Numbered from the stretch's first letter, positions 32,446-40,204 are shown. The stretch: 64,000 bases of DNA from Betaproteobacteria bacterium (GCA_016192825.1 JACPTK010000006.1:62001-126000); one strand, 5' to 3'. Numbers and translations: made by a program. The notes: a model not told the origin generated them from the letters alone.

Positions 32446-33018
32446 ATGATGCCGCTCAACCTGCCCAACGTCCTCACGTGGCTGCGGATCGTATTGATCC
32501 CGATGTTCGTCGGCATTTTCTATTTCGAGACGACCTGGGTGTCGATACCGAACCAGAACCTGCTGGCGACCGTCATTTTCACCACCGCCGCCGTCACCGA
32601 CTGGCTCGACGGCTGGCTCGCGCGCAGGCTCAACCAGATGTCCGCTTTCGGCGCCTTCCTCGACCCGGTCGCCGACAAGCTGATGGTGGCGGCGGCCCTG
32701 ATCGTCCTCGTGCAGCTCGAGCGGGTGGACGCGATCATCGCGCTTATCATCATCGGCCGCGAAATCGCGATTTCCGCGTTGCGCGAGTGGATGGCCCAGA
32801 TCGGGGAGGCCAGGAGCGTAGCCGTTTCGTTTCTCGGCAAGATCAAGACCGCCTCGCAGATGCTGGCAATACCGCTGCTCCTCTACCACGACAGCATCGG
32901 CGCATTCAGCCCGCAGCGGGTGGGCACGTGGCTGATTTATCTCGCGGCACTGCTGACGCTCGCATCGATGGCATACTATCTGAAGGTCGCTTTGCCGCAG
33001 GCGTGGAAGCGGCCCTAG
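32446..33018 (+). CDS. pgsA: CDP-diacylglycerol--glycerol-3-phosphate 3-phosphatidyltransferase
   Basis: Makes phosphatidylglycerol phosphate in the inner membrane. Starts at ATG 32446 or the adjacent 32449 (MPLNLPNVLTWLRIVLIPMF), about 190 residues. The CDP-alcohol phosphotransferase motif is complete: DGWLARRLNQMSAFGAFLDP followed by VADKLM. Several hydrophobic helices are present. No clear Shine-Dalgarno sequence lies upstream because the repeat hairpin occupies the leader. uvrC-pgsA-tRNA-Gly is the same order as in E. coli. Confidence 0.94.
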   Translation: MMPLNLPNVLTWLRIVLIPMFVGIFYFETTWVSIPNQNLLATVIFTTAAVTDWLDGWLARRLNQMSAFGAFLDPVADKLMVAAALIVLVQLERVDAIIALIIIGREIAISALREWMAQIGEARSVAVSFLGKIKTASQMLAIPLLLYHDSIGAFSPQRVGTWLIYLAALLTLASMAYYLKVALPQAWKRP

Positions 33019-33102
33019 CAGTGTGTCGGACTTTGGGTTCCGAACGGGTTTTCGCAGGCCACGGTCATCCTGATCTGCGGTGCCGGCGGGCGACACACTG
33101 CT
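33017..33102 (+). repeat. Hairpin relative of the 207-bp repeat, after pgsA
   Basis: AGCAGTGTGTCG (33017-33028) and CGACACACTGCT (33091-33102) are perfect 12-bp inverted repeats around about 60 bp. The left arm continues as GGACTTTGGGTTCCGA, which looks like the original hairpin loop, followed by about 50 bp of other sequence. As with uvrC, the pgsA TAG stop overlaps the first bases of the element (TAGCAG). Confidence 0.6.
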
Positions 33103-33207
33103 ATGGGTCCAGGTGCGCACGAAGGCGCGTTCCGACACTGACCGCATCTTAGGCCATCGCGGCGGGACCGCAGCCGGCGCGCTGAAACAAACGGGTGCGG
33201 CAACCAG

Positions 33208-33236
33208 TTGCCCCCGGAAGGGCCCTGTCCTATAAT
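33208..33236 (+). promoter_or_regulatory. Sigma-70 promoter of the tRNA-Gly gene
   Basis: TTGCCC (33208-33213) and TATAAT (33231-33236) are separated by 17 bp and end 14 bp before the tRNA. Before the islands inserted, this promoter could have served a glyW-cysT-leuZ operon. Confidence 0.65.
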
Positions 33237-33250
33237 TTTCCTTACGAAAC

Positions 33251-33326
33251 GCGGGAATAGCTCAGTTGGTAGAGCGCAACCTTGCCAAGGTTGAGGTCGC
33301 GAGTTCGAGACTCGTTTCCCGCTCCA
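33251..33326 (+). tRNA. glyW: tRNA-Gly (GCC)
   Basis: A 76-nt cloverleaf with encoded CCA: acceptor GCGGGAA/TTTCCCGC, D-arm AGCTCAGTTGGTAGAGC, anticodon arm CAACCTTGCCAAGGTTG (anticodon GCC) and T-arm GCGAGTTCGAGACTCG. It follows uvrC-pgsA as in E. coli, where the neighbours are cysT and leuZ. Its 3' half is the left attachment site of island A. Confidence 0.97.
33279..33326 (+). repeat. attL of island A (48-bp tRNA-Gly 3' half)
   Basis: The 48 bp from the anticodon stem through CCA of tRNA-Gly are repeated exactly at 43078-43125. The integrase gene begins 102 bp downstream. This is the usual layout of tyrosine-recombinase islands in tRNA genes. Confidence 0.9.
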
Positions 33327-33428
33327 GATTTCGGCTAGGTGCCTGACCGGAATCCTGAAACTGCGCCACCACGGCGACCAAGGGCCCCTGAAAAGGGTTG
33401 TGGTCGACGGCAGTTAAGGAGAACCGAA

Positions 33429-34307
33429 ATGGCGTTGTTCAAGGATGTAGTTGAAGCGTTCATCGCGTCACGGGAGTTTGATAAGGCAACACTCACCCGG
33501 CTCGCGTTCTGGGTCGAAGTGATCGGTGAGAAGGAGATCGCGGCCATCACCGCGGACGACATTGACGCGGCCCTCGTGAGGCTCGCCGAGCGCGGGCGGC
33601 TCAAGGCTGGCAGGCGGGCTACCGTGTCAGTTGGTCAACCGCTCGCCGGCTCGACCGTCAACCGTCACCTGACGCAGGCCGGGAGCGTGTTCAAGCACGC
33701 CAAGCGGCTGAAACTCGTGCCGCGCACGTTCATCGCGCCCACCCGCGGCATCGAGCGCATCCCCGAGCGTCCCGATCCCGAGCGCTATCTGCGGCCCGAG
33801 GAAGTCGCACGCCTCATCGCCGTGGCGCGGGTCGTGGATCGGCGGTGGAAAAAAATGCTCGCCCTCATCACCGTGGCCTATCACACGGGCATGCGCGTGG
33901 GCTCGATACTGGCCGTGCGTGGGAAGGACGTGGACCTCGACGCTGGCACGATCACCGTGCCTCGGACCAAAAACGGCGACCCGATCACAGCGGCGCTGTC
34001 GGCTGGCGCGCTTGCGGAATTACGGCGTCTGCCCAAGGTTGGCCCGGAGGCGCTCGTATTCGGAAACCGCGACGGCCGGCGCTACCACTACACCCCCCTG
34101 TGGCGGCGGATCACCGAGGAGGCGCGGCTTCCTGGACGTGTCTTCCATGAGCTGCGGCATGGTCACGGTTACGAGCTCGCCCGCGCCGGGGTAAGTCAGC
34201 AACTCATCATGGCGAGCATGGGGCACAAGACGCTCGCGGCCAGCCAGCGCTACGCCCATGCCAGCATCGCCGACAAGAAGGCTGTGATCGAGCGCGTGTT
34301 CGGATGA
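33429..34307 (+). CDS. int: Tyrosine recombinase/integrase of island A
   Basis: Catalyses site-specific integration and excision at tRNA-Gly. The ORF track starts at 33339, but ATG 33429 follows AAGGAGA and gives 292 residues. An N-terminal core-binding SAM-like domain (FKDVVEAFIASREFDKATLT) precedes the catalytic domain: Arg in AYHTGMRVGSILAVRGKDVD, Lys near PRTKNGDPI, the His-x-x-Arg box FHELRHGHGYELA, His in MASMGHKTLAAS and the nucleophile Tyr in QRYAHASIADKK. All catalytic residues are present, so it should be active. It overlaps the next ORF by ATGA. Confidence 0.93.
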   Translation: MALFKDVVEAFIASREFDKATLTRLAFWVEVIGEKEIAAITADDIDAALVRLAERGRLKAGRRATVSVGQPLAGSTVNRHLTQAGSVFKHAKRLKLVPRTFIAPTRGIERIPERPDPERYLRPEEVARLIAVARVVDRRWKKMLALITVAYHTGMRVGSILAVRGKDVDLDAGTITVPRTKNGDPITAALSAGALAELRRLPKVGPEALVFGNRDGRRYHYTPLWRRITEEARLPGRVFHELRHGHGYELARAGVSQQLIMASMGHKTLAASQRYAHASIADKKAVIERVFG

Positions 34308-34750
34308 AGAAGAAACTCAACCTCGAAACCACGCAGCTGCTCGAGCTGATAGTGGAGGGCAAGCCGGTGCGCGTGCGCATCGACGCCGCCGGCAACCCGA
34401 TCACGCTGAATGCGGGTTGTTGGATTGGCGGCGATGATGAACGTATCGCCAAGCTCGCGCTCGCGACGGTGAGACTGCAAATACGGGAGGCGACCGCACG
34501 CCGCCATCACGCTACCCGCACCCAGGCTTCAACCAGCACCAAGCGCGACCGCGCGGCCGACTTCTGGGGCGACGAATGGCTCGCCGTCGCGCACCTCAAG
34601 CACCCCGATTACCGCGCCGATCGCCTTGCGCAGGAGGCGCGCCGCATCATCGCGTTGAACGGCGAGGAGAAATCCGCGTACAAGAAGCGTAAAGACATTA
34701 CCGTGTACCGCGCCAAGCAATACCTCAAGAACAAGGACTCCAACCGCTAA
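34304..34750 (+). CDS. Hypothetical protein, co-translated with the integrase
   Basis: A 148-residue basic protein whose ATG overlaps the integrase stop (ATGA). The N terminus has a short beta-like segment (VEGKPVRVRIDAAGNPITLN), the middle is Arg/Thr-rich, and the C terminus is Lys-rich (YKKRKDITVYRAKQYLKNKD). The high charge would fit DNA binding, and its position suggests a directionality or regulatory factor, but I do not recognise the family. Confidence 0.6.
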   Translation: MKKKLNLETTQLLELIVEGKPVRVRIDAAGNPITLNAGCWIGGDDERIAKLALATVRLQIREATARRHHATRTQASTSTKRDRAADFWGDEWLAVAHLKHPDYRADRLAQEARRIIALNGEEKSAYKKRKDITVYRAKQYLKNKDSNR

Positions 34751-34885
34751 AGGGCATCCGTTTCGGCGAGACGTTACATTTCGCCGGGTTTTCTAGGTGT
34801 AGTCCTCCCCCTTTCGCCGGCAGCACATCGTCGTCGTGTTCCAGAATCTCCCTGTCGCCGTGGTGGCGCACACAGGAGGTTTGGA

Positions 34886-35167
34886 ATGGAACGAACGGAC
34901 GCGCCGGCACCGGACGAGCTGGCCGGCTATATTAACGTCGCGGACTGGCTCGACCGGCACGCCGGCCCGTTCTTCGAGACGCGCTCGAGCCTGGACTGGT
35001 TCATCAAACGAAACCGCCTTGAGCTGGTTGAGCGTGGCGCGCTCTTGCCCCGCGAGGGGCGCAGTGGCTCGCTCCTGTCTGTCGAGAAATTTCCCAAGGC
35101 CGTAGTCGAGATCCTCCGGCGCAGGGCGCTCGATAAGGTCCGTCCTGATTGCGGGAAGGCCGCGTGA
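34886..35167 (+). CDS. Small hypothetical protein, possible DNA-binding accessory factor
   Basis: A 93-residue protein with a strong ribosome site (AGGAGG, spacing about 8) before ATG 34886. It is mostly helical, with a basic core (SSLDWFIKRNRLELVERGAL, then FPKAVVEILRRRAL). The size and location after the integrase are typical of excisionase-type factors, but no clear winged-helix signature is visible. A hairpin terminator follows at 35186. Function unknown. Confidence 0.55.
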   Translation: MERTDAPAPDELAGYINVADWLDRHAGPFFETRSSLDWFIKRNRLELVERGALLPREGRSGSLLSVEKFPKAVVEILRRRALDKVRPDCGKAA

Positions 35168-35185
35168 GCCGGCGGAGAAATGAAA

Positions 35186-35208
35186 GCGCCCGCGTGCGAG
35201 GCGGGCGC
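35186..35208 (+). terminator. Hairpin after the integrase-proximal genes
   Basis: GCGCCCGC and GCGGGCGC form a perfect 8-bp stem with a 7-nt loop, preceded by ATGAAA. It lies between the 93-residue ORF and the DUF3102 gene, so it may separate early integration genes from the replication/structural block. No U-tract is present. Confidence 0.45.
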
Positions 35209-35279
35209 CGGATGGATCAGGTGAATGGACTACATCCGCAGTCTACACCAACCGCACGCACCCTGCGCCCGAGGGCAGC

Positions 35280-36080
35280 GTGAGGGCGCCCGCAATGAAA
35301 CTCCCAATCTCCCTGTTCAAGAGGGCGGATGATGTGTATGCCGAAAACCGCCCAGCAAGAGAGAAGCTTCGGGAATGCGCCGCGCGCATACATGCTCACG
35401 GTCACCGGATGATCGAGGACTGCCTTGCAATCGGCAAGGAGTTGGTCGCGGCGCGCGAGATCACCAGGGGCGCATGGCAGGGAGGTTCGCAAGAGGGCGA
35501 GTGGCGCAACTTCCTCGCCGAGCAAGTGAAGATGCCGCGTAGGCAGGCGCAGCGGTTCATCGACGTATACGAGAAATACGGGACGGGGGTGCCACGTGGC
35601 ACCCCCCTACCTGATACGAGTTTTCGAGTGCTCGCCGAACTGGCCGCCCCCGAGGCCGATCCGGAAGTCGTCGCCGAGCTGGAAGAGAAGATCGCCAAGG
35701 GCGAGCGCGTGACGGTCCGGCAGGCTACGCGGGCGAAGAAATCCAAAGCAACATCTGCGCGCCGAGATTGTGTTGAACAACCTGTTCACCGGGAACAAGT
35801 CGCAGATCTCAAGCAGTCCACGCCGACGCCGAAATCGAAAGGCGCGTCGCGCGCGGCACGGTGGGCCGATGCCTGCGCCAGCGCCTCAGCGGCGCTTGAG
35901 TGCCTGGTGGAACTCCAGGGGGACTACTCCGCATGGCGGGAGAACCTGCCTGAGAACTTCGCCGCGTCTGTAGTCGCCGACAAGTTGGACGTGATCACCG
36001 AGATCGACCTGCAGAGCGCGATCGACATCGTTAACGAGGCCGCCGGCGCGGACCTGCCGATGGGATTCGGGAGGGATTGA
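35280..36080 (+). CDS. DUF3102-like mobile-element protein
   Basis: A 266-residue protein. GTG 35280 follows GAGGG; ATG 35295 is an alternative. The first 100 residues match the DUF3102 pattern found in phage and plasmid proteins: HGHRMIEDCLAIGKELVAAR, then WRNFLAEQVKMPRRQAQRFI. Next come a Pro/Gly linker encoded by a perfect 22-bp palindrome (GVPRGTPL), an acidic helical region and a basic tail. DUF3102 proteins are often near ParB-like or replication genes, which fits the replication initiator immediately downstream. Molecular function is not known. Confidence 0.6.
   Translation: MRAPAMKLPISLFKRADDVYAENRPAREKLRECAARIHAHGHRMIEDCLAIGKELVAAREITRGAWQGGSQEGEWRNFLAEQVKMPRRQAQRFIDVYEKYGTGVPRGTPLPDTSFRVLAELAAPEADPEVVAELEEKIAKGERVTVRQATRAKKSKATSARRDCVEQPVHREQVADLKQSTPTPKSKGASRAARWADACASASAALECLVELQGDYSAWRENLPENFAASVVADKLDVITEIDLQSAIDIVNEAAGADLPMGFGRD
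35585..35606. repeat. Perfect 22-bp palindrome inside the DUF3102 gene
   Basis: GGGGGTGCCAC is followed at once by its exact complement GTGGCACCCCC. It lies in frame and encodes GVPRGTP. It is the strongest local dyad in island A outside the iterons. Confidence 0.8.
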
Positions 36081-36082
36081 CG

Positions 36083-36772
36083 ATGAGCGGACCAGGCCGC
36101 GGCGCGCGATTCAGATGGGAGCGTGATGTGCTCAGCAAGCGCGGGCCGGCCAACCCCACCACCAGGCACGTCCTACTGACGCTGGCGACGCACGTCAATG
36201 CCTCTTTGAACTGCTGGCCTACGACGAGGTTGCTCGCCCAGGAATCCGGTCTATCGGAGCGAGCCGTCTGCACCCACCTTGAGATCGCCGTCGGCGAGGG
36301 CTGGATTCGCCGAACGCTGAGAAGGGAGGGTAAAGGCTGGAGGAACTTCGTGTATACGCTGGTCGTTCCTGCTGAACCACGTTCAGCAGCATTACCACCT
36401 GATGGCGCTGAACCACGTTCAGCAGCAAGCGATAGCACAGGCATTCCCGCTTCTGGTGCTGAACCTGGTGCAGTTGGTGCTGAACGTCACGCACATGGTG
36501 CTGAACGTGACGACAATTTGGTGCTGAACGACGTTCAGTCTAACACTTCAATGTTCAACACTTCATTGAACAATTCAAAGAACACAAGCGCGCTCGCGCG
36601 CGCTGCTGAACCCCTTTTTATGGATGGAAAATCGAACACACCAAAACCGCCTGCAGGGATCGAGAAGTGGGCAATTGAAAACGGCATCGCAAGGTTGAGC
36701 CACGAAAGCGAACCCCAGTTTCGCAGACGTGCGACCGAAGCCTGGATGAAATCCATCGGGGCGAATCCATGA
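36083..36772 (+). CDS. Replication initiator-like helix-turn-helix protein of island A
   Basis: A 229-residue protein (ATG 36083 behind GAGGG). The N-terminal 90 residues form a winged-helix typical of phage replication/primosome-organiser proteins (NPTTRHVLLTLATHVNASLN, then TRLLAQESGLSERAVCTHLE and EGWIRRTLRREGKGWRN). The middle is low-complexity (repeated GAE) because the DNA there holds iteron-like repeats. A conserved-looking C terminus follows (FRRRATEAWMKSIGA), perhaps a helicase-loader contact. The layout, a DNA-binding initiator with repeats and an AT-rich stretch inside its own gene, resembles lambda gene O. Function is inferred. Confidence 0.65.
   Translation: MSGPGRGARFRWERDVLSKRGPANPTTRHVLLTLATHVNASLNCWPTTRLLAQESGLSERAVCTHLEIAVGEGWIRRTLRREGKGWRNFVYTLVVPAEPRSAALPPDGAEPRSAASDSTGIPASGAEPGAVGAERHAHGAERDDNLVLNDVQSNTSMFNTSLNNSKNTSALARAAEPLFMDGKSNTPKPPAGIEKWAIENGIARLSHESEPQFRRRATEAWMKSIGANP
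36371..36538. repeat. Iteron-like repeats inside the initiator gene (putative origin)
   Basis: Six copies built on GCTGAAC: two full dyads GCTGAACCACGTTCAGC (36371 and 36407), three half-sites GGTGCTGAAC (36455, 36476, 36497), the last two extended by GT, and a final dyad GCTGAACGACGTTCAG starting at 36523. Sites 3 to 6 are spaced 21-23 bp, about two helical turns. An AT-rich stretch (36541-36590) with related TTCAAC/TTGAAC words follows. This is the layout of an iteron origin next to an unwinding element. Confidence 0.7.
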
Positions 36773-36954
36773 ACGCCACGCTTCAACGACGCGCCGCAGA
36801 AACCCGGCTTGCCAACGCGCGCCGTGCATATGCACTCGCATCAGGACGCGCCCGCGGCGATCCGGAGGCAGCCGAGGAAGCACGGCAAGCCCGCCGCGAG
36901 ATCGACCGGGCGACGCGCGAGCTCGCACGACTGAATGCGAAGGGGATGCAATGA
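36769..36954 (+). CDS. Small helical hypothetical protein
   Basis: A 61-residue, Arg/Ala/Glu-rich protein likely to be one long helix or coiled coil (ETRLANARRAYALASGRARG, then ARREIDRATRELARLNAKG). Its ATG overlaps the stop of the initiator gene (ATGA), indicating co-translation. No family is recognised. Confidence 0.5.
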   Translation: MNATLQRRAAETRLANARRAYALASGRARGDPEAAEEARQARREIDRATRELARLNAKGMQ

Positions 36955-37093
36955 GGCGCTCGACCCCCGGGGGGGCCTTTCCAGTTGGAATCAACGACTT
37001 AGCTGTGTACCCCGCCGCACCTCAGGCGCAGAGGTGACGGGCGGTCCTATGTTTGAAACGGTGCGGCGCACAAATTGAAGGGGTCAGACAGAC

Positions 37094-37399
37094 ATGACGA
37101 CCAGGAAACCGGACGGTCCACCCGCGCATCTTTCGGACGAATCGAAGCGGCTCTACAAGAGACTCGTGCTGGAATTCGTGCTCGACGATTCGGCGGCTCT
37201 GATGCTGCTCCAAGCCGCGCTTGAGGCCCGCGACCGGCTCCAGGAGGCGCGGGAAATTCTCTCCAGGGACGGCTGCATGACGACTGACCGCTGGGGCAAG
37301 CCGCGCCCGCACCCGGCGCTGACCATGGAGCGGGATGCCCGCGCCGGGATGCTCAACGCGCTGCGGCTGCTGCGGCTCGCGCCGGGATCGGTGGACTAA
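37094..37399 (+). CDS. Phage terminase small subunit, P27 family
   Basis: A 101-residue protein of the P27-type TerS family, which recognises DNA for packaging. Visible family features are PPAHLSDESKRLYKRLVLEF, then LMLLQAALEARDRLQEAREI and the loop GKPRPHPALTMERDARAGML near the end. In phages TerS is followed by the large terminase, but here a 100-residue unknown protein follows instead. A TerS without a TerL fits a satellite that redirects a helper's packaging motor, or a deletion. Confidence 0.8.
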   Translation: MTTRKPDGPPAHLSDESKRLYKRLVLEFVLDDSAALMLLQAALEARDRLQEAREILSRDGCMTTDRWGKPRPHPALTMERDARAGMLNALRLLRLAPGSVD

Positions 37400-37702
37400 A
37401 TGACGACATCAAAATCAGTGCTGCGCGCCCGGCGGACGGTGGCCGGCCAACGGATGCCACTCGAAATTGAGCAGTGGTTCAGCGGCGAGATCCCGCCCGC
37501 GGATATTCCGTGGCCGGCGCTGATGCCCCCGGATTGCGACCGCCTGCTGCATTGGTGGTGGGAGTATTGGCGCGAACACCCGCAAGCCGTGCCGCCGCCG
37601 TACGTGCGCGGCGCGTTGCGGAATCATTGGGACGCCTACCTGGCGGCGCATCCCGGCGCGATGATGCCGGACGGCTTGGCCGGCATGATCGGCGACGACT
37701 GA
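37400..37702 (+). CDS. Hypothetical protein in the TerL position
   Basis: A 100-residue protein starting right after the TerS stop. It is rich in Trp and Pro (LLHWWWEYWREHPQAVPPPY, then ALRNHWDAYLAAHPGAMMPD). It has no Walker motifs, so it is not a terminase ATPase. Its stop overlaps the next ATG (TGATG). The position suggests a role in DNA packaging or capsid assembly, but this is only context. Confidence 0.55.
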   Translation: MTTSKSVLRARRTVAGQRMPLEIEQWFSGEIPPADIPWPALMPPDCDRLLHWWWEYWREHPQAVPPPYVRGALRNHWDAYLAAHPGAMMPDGLAGMIGDD

Positions 37703-37926
37703 TGACCGGACCTCGCCTACGCCAGCCGGCGCCCTCGACGCGCGACGTTGCGCTCGCCCGAGCCGATGCGCGCCTGGCAGCAGCCAGAGAGAAATTCTCG
37801 ACCGCGTGCGCCGCCTGCCTCGCCGGGCGCATGGATTCCGACGCTCGGATTCAGGACGCCCTGCAGGCCGTGGACCAGGCCCGCGCCGAGCTCGCCCGCC
37901 TCGCTGATGTTGAGGCTGACGAATGA
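37702..37926 (+). CDS. Small helical hypothetical protein
   Basis: A 74-residue protein. The ORF-track frame begins upstream, but ATG 37702 overlaps the previous stop. It is almost entirely Ala/Arg/Asp/Glu-rich helix (DVALARADARLAAAREKFST, then DALQAVDQARAELARL) with a Cys pair (CAAC) in the middle. It overlaps the next ORF by ATGA. Could be a scaffold-like or adaptor protein; function unknown. Confidence 0.5.
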   Translation: MTGPRLRQPAPSTRDVALARADARLAAAREKFSTACAACLAGRMDSDARIQDALQAVDQARAELARLADVEADE

Positions 37927-38318
37927 GCGCGCGCCCGATGCCTGCCGACGCCGATCTGCTCGCCTTGCTGATCCGGATCGACGCCAAGCTCGACCGCCTG
38001 CTCGAGGCCGTCGAGGGTGGGCGCACGCCGGCGCGATCGCTGCGGCATGAGGACCGTGCGGCGATGGCGAAAATTCTCCCGGTCCTGTCTGCAAACTTTT
38101 CCGGCAGCTTCGGGACGTGGGAGCTTATCGACGCCGCTATGCAACCCGATGCGCTCGGCGCGAATCTGCGCTTGGTGCTCGGAGGGCGCGGGGCCCGGGT
38201 GCTGGGGAAGCTATTCCAGCGCGCCCAAGATCAAGACGTTGATGGCTTCCGACTGCGCCGGGCCGGGCAAGACGGAAACGGCGCCTTGTGGGAGTGCATT
38301 GGCAATGAATCGTCCTAG
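37923..38318 (+). CDS. Hypothetical protein upstream of the capsid gene
   Basis: A 131-residue protein. It has an N-terminal coiled segment (LLALLIRIDAKLDRLLEAVE), then a globular part with FGTWELIDAAMQPDALGANL and GARVLGKLFQRAQDQDVDGF. The second part reads like a small helix-turn-helix or DNA-binding fold of phage regulators (residue context only). It lies between TerS-linked ORFs and the capsid gene. Confidence 0.5.
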   Translation: MSARPMPADADLLALLIRIDAKLDRLLEAVEGGRTPARSLRHEDRAAMAKILPVLSANFSGSFGTWELIDAAMQPDALGANLRLVLGGRGARVLGKLFQRAQDQDVDGFRLRRAGQDGNGALWECIGNESS

Positions 38319-38373
38319 CCCGCGCGCGCCGTGCGCCGGATCATGGCGTCAATTCTCAAAGAAAGGACGCAAC

Positions 38374-39441
38374 ATGATCCGACTTCAGTCAGGCGTGCAT
38401 GGCACTTTGCTTGCGGTTCTCGTTCAATGTCTTGCGCGCGCCAACGGCAACCATGGCGTCGCGGCGATGATGGCGAAGTCCGCTTTTCCCGGTTTTCCAA
38501 GCGTCGCCGAAACGCTCGGCCGAATGGGCGGAGTCCGAATGGACGACGTTCCGACTGGCGACACCACGACCGCCGGATGGGCTTCCGAACTTTCGCCTTT
38601 CAACTTGGATTCCGATTTCATCGAGGCCGTTCGCGCGAGAACCATTATCGACAGGTTGAATCAGGCGCGGCGCGCCCCGTTTTTGACCAACGTTCCCGTC
38701 GAGACCGGCCCGGCGAGCGGCGCGTGGGTCGGCGCTGGCGAACCGATTCCTGTAGGGCGAAGCACGTTTACGAATTTCGCGCTGGCGCCGTTTCGCTGCG
38801 GCGTGATCGTGCCTTTGACGCGCGAGTTGATCGACTCCCTCGCGCCGGCCGCGATTGTTGCGATTCGCGAGAGCTTGATTCGAGGCATCGCGGCCTATTT
38901 GGACTCGCAATTTCTCGACCCGTCCGTCGCTGCCGTCACCGACGTTTCCCCCGCCTCGATCACCAATGCACTTGTGCCGGTCATGAGCAGCGGCACCACG
39001 GCGGCGACGATTGCCGCCGATCTCGCCGCGATGCTCAATGCGACCGCGGATTTGGTAAACCCAGTCTGGATCGCGAACGCGCGCACCGCCGCTTACCTCG
39101 CGCTCACGCTCGGGCGGGAGGAAATCAAAATCAACGGCGGAACGCTGCTCGGCATTCCGCTCCTCACGACGCAAAGTTCGCCCGCGCCGGTTGGCAGCCC
39201 GGCAATGCCGAGGATGATTTGTCTGCTCGACCAGGACGCGCTGCTCGTCGCCGACGACGGGCAGGCCGATGTCGCGGTTTCGACCGCGACGGCGCTGTCG
39301 CAGCAGACCGCGCCGAGCTCCGGCGCGCAAAGCACCGTCAGTTTATTTCAAACGCATGCCGTCGCCGTTCGCACGATTCGGCGCATCTCGTGGCGGCGCA
39401 CGCGCACGGCGGGCGTCGTTTACATGGAAGTCAATTACTGA
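38374..39441 (+). CDS. HK97-fold major capsid protein
   Basis: A 355-residue phage capsid protein. The ORF track begins at 38017, but ATG 38374 follows GAAAGGA. HK97-family features: DFIEAVRARTIIDRLNQARR, ASGAWVGAGEPIPVGRSTFT (the usual WVGE-type motif), FRCGVIVPLTRELIDSLAPA, and a C-terminal LFQTHAVAVRTIRRISWRRT. The N-terminal segment is short, so a separate scaffold or a delta-domain may be missing. With the downstream ClpP-like protease it implies that this element builds its own shell. Confidence 0.8.
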   Translation: MIRLQSGVHGTLLAVLVQCLARANGNHGVAAMMAKSAFPGFPSVAETLGRMGGVRMDDVPTGDTTTAGWASELSPFNLDSDFIEAVRARTIIDRLNQARRAPFLTNVPVETGPASGAWVGAGEPIPVGRSTFTNFALAPFRCGVIVPLTRELIDSLAPAAIVAIRESLIRGIAAYLDSQFLDPSVAAVTDVSPASITNALVPVMSSGTTAATIAADLAAMLNATADLVNPVWIANARTAAYLALTLGREEIKINGGTLLGIPLLTTQSSPAPVGSPAMPRMICLLDQDALLVADDGQADVAVSTATALSQQTAPSSGAQSTVSLFQTHAVAVRTIRRISWRRTRTAGVVYMEVNY

Positions 39442-39452
39442 TCGAGGCGCGC

Positions 39453-39962
39453 ATGGACGTACGCGAAAGAATCGCCGCGCTGAACCGGGAATTTTCCGCT
39501 CCCGGCTGCAAGAAACCGATTTCAGAATACAACGCGCGACTCTCAGAGCTCGAGGCCGAAGAGCGACAGGAAAAAGTGTTCGCAGCGGCGCAGAAAGCCA
39601 GGCCGACGATAGACGGGCGCGTCCCGAAACCCGCGCCGGAAGTCTCGCTGGAAAACGACCCGACGCCCGTCACGCGAAAGTTTTTCATGGGAGTTATGAA
39701 GTCCGTGCTGAAAGATGTTGCCGACACGTTCAGGTCCGAGGACGCCAAGCTGCTCGAGAAACTGGAAGCGCGCATAACCGCGATCGAAAACCGCCCAACG
39801 ATGCAGTATCGCGGAGTCTGGGAAGCGGATGGGCGCTATCAACCTGGCGATGTCGTCACGGACTCAGGCTCCATGTGGCACGCCAACTGCAGCACCACCG
39901 CGAGGCCAGGCGCCTCGAGCGATTGGACGCTGTGCGTGAAGCACGGCCGTGATTTGCGATGA
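39453..39962 (+). CDS. Structural protein with a C-terminal carbohydrate-binding-like domain
   Basis: A 169-residue protein from ATG 39453. Residues 1-110 are helical and charged (MDVRERIAALNREFSAPG, and MGVMKSVLKDVADTFRSEDA). The last 55 residues read YRGVWEADGRYQPGDVVTDS, then GSMWHANCSTTARPGASSDW, the aromatic pattern of CBM5/12-type chitin-binding domains often found on phage virions. It may decorate the capsid or bind the cell surface. It overlaps the next ORF by ATGA. Confidence 0.6.
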   Translation: MDVRERIAALNREFSAPGCKKPISEYNARLSELEAEERQEKVFAAAQKARPTIDGRVPKPAPEVSLENDPTPVTRKFFMGVMKSVLKDVADTFRSEDAKLLEKLEARITAIENRPTMQYRGVWEADGRYQPGDVVTDSGSMWHANCSTTARPGASSDWTLCVKHGRDLR

Positions 39963-40204
39963 GCGCCGGGCTGGACCTTTACGACCGCCGCGTGCTGCTG
40001 CACACTTTTGTTAATGACGAAATGGCCAAGGTAGCGGACGGGCTGCGCGCGGAGCTTGAGGCGCAATTTCCGGAAGCCCCGCAATCCGTAATCGACGAGG
40101 CAATCGCCGAAGGCCGGCGGCTGATCTATCAAGAATCGCAGGCGCTTCATGCGCGAGTCGATCGCACGATTGACGGCGCGGTCAAGCGACTGGAAGGAAA
40201 ATGA
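39959..40204 (+). CDS. Small hypothetical structural-module protein
   Basis: An 81-residue, mostly helical acidic protein (LLHTFVNDEMAKVADGLRAE and VIDEAIAEGRRLIYQESQAL). It overlaps both neighbours by ATGA, so it is translated as part of the capsid block. No family recognised. Confidence 0.5.
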   Translation: MSAGLDLYDRRVLLHTFVNDEMAKVADGLRAELEAQFPEAPQSVIDEAIAEGRRLIYQESQALHARVDRTIDGAVKRLEGK

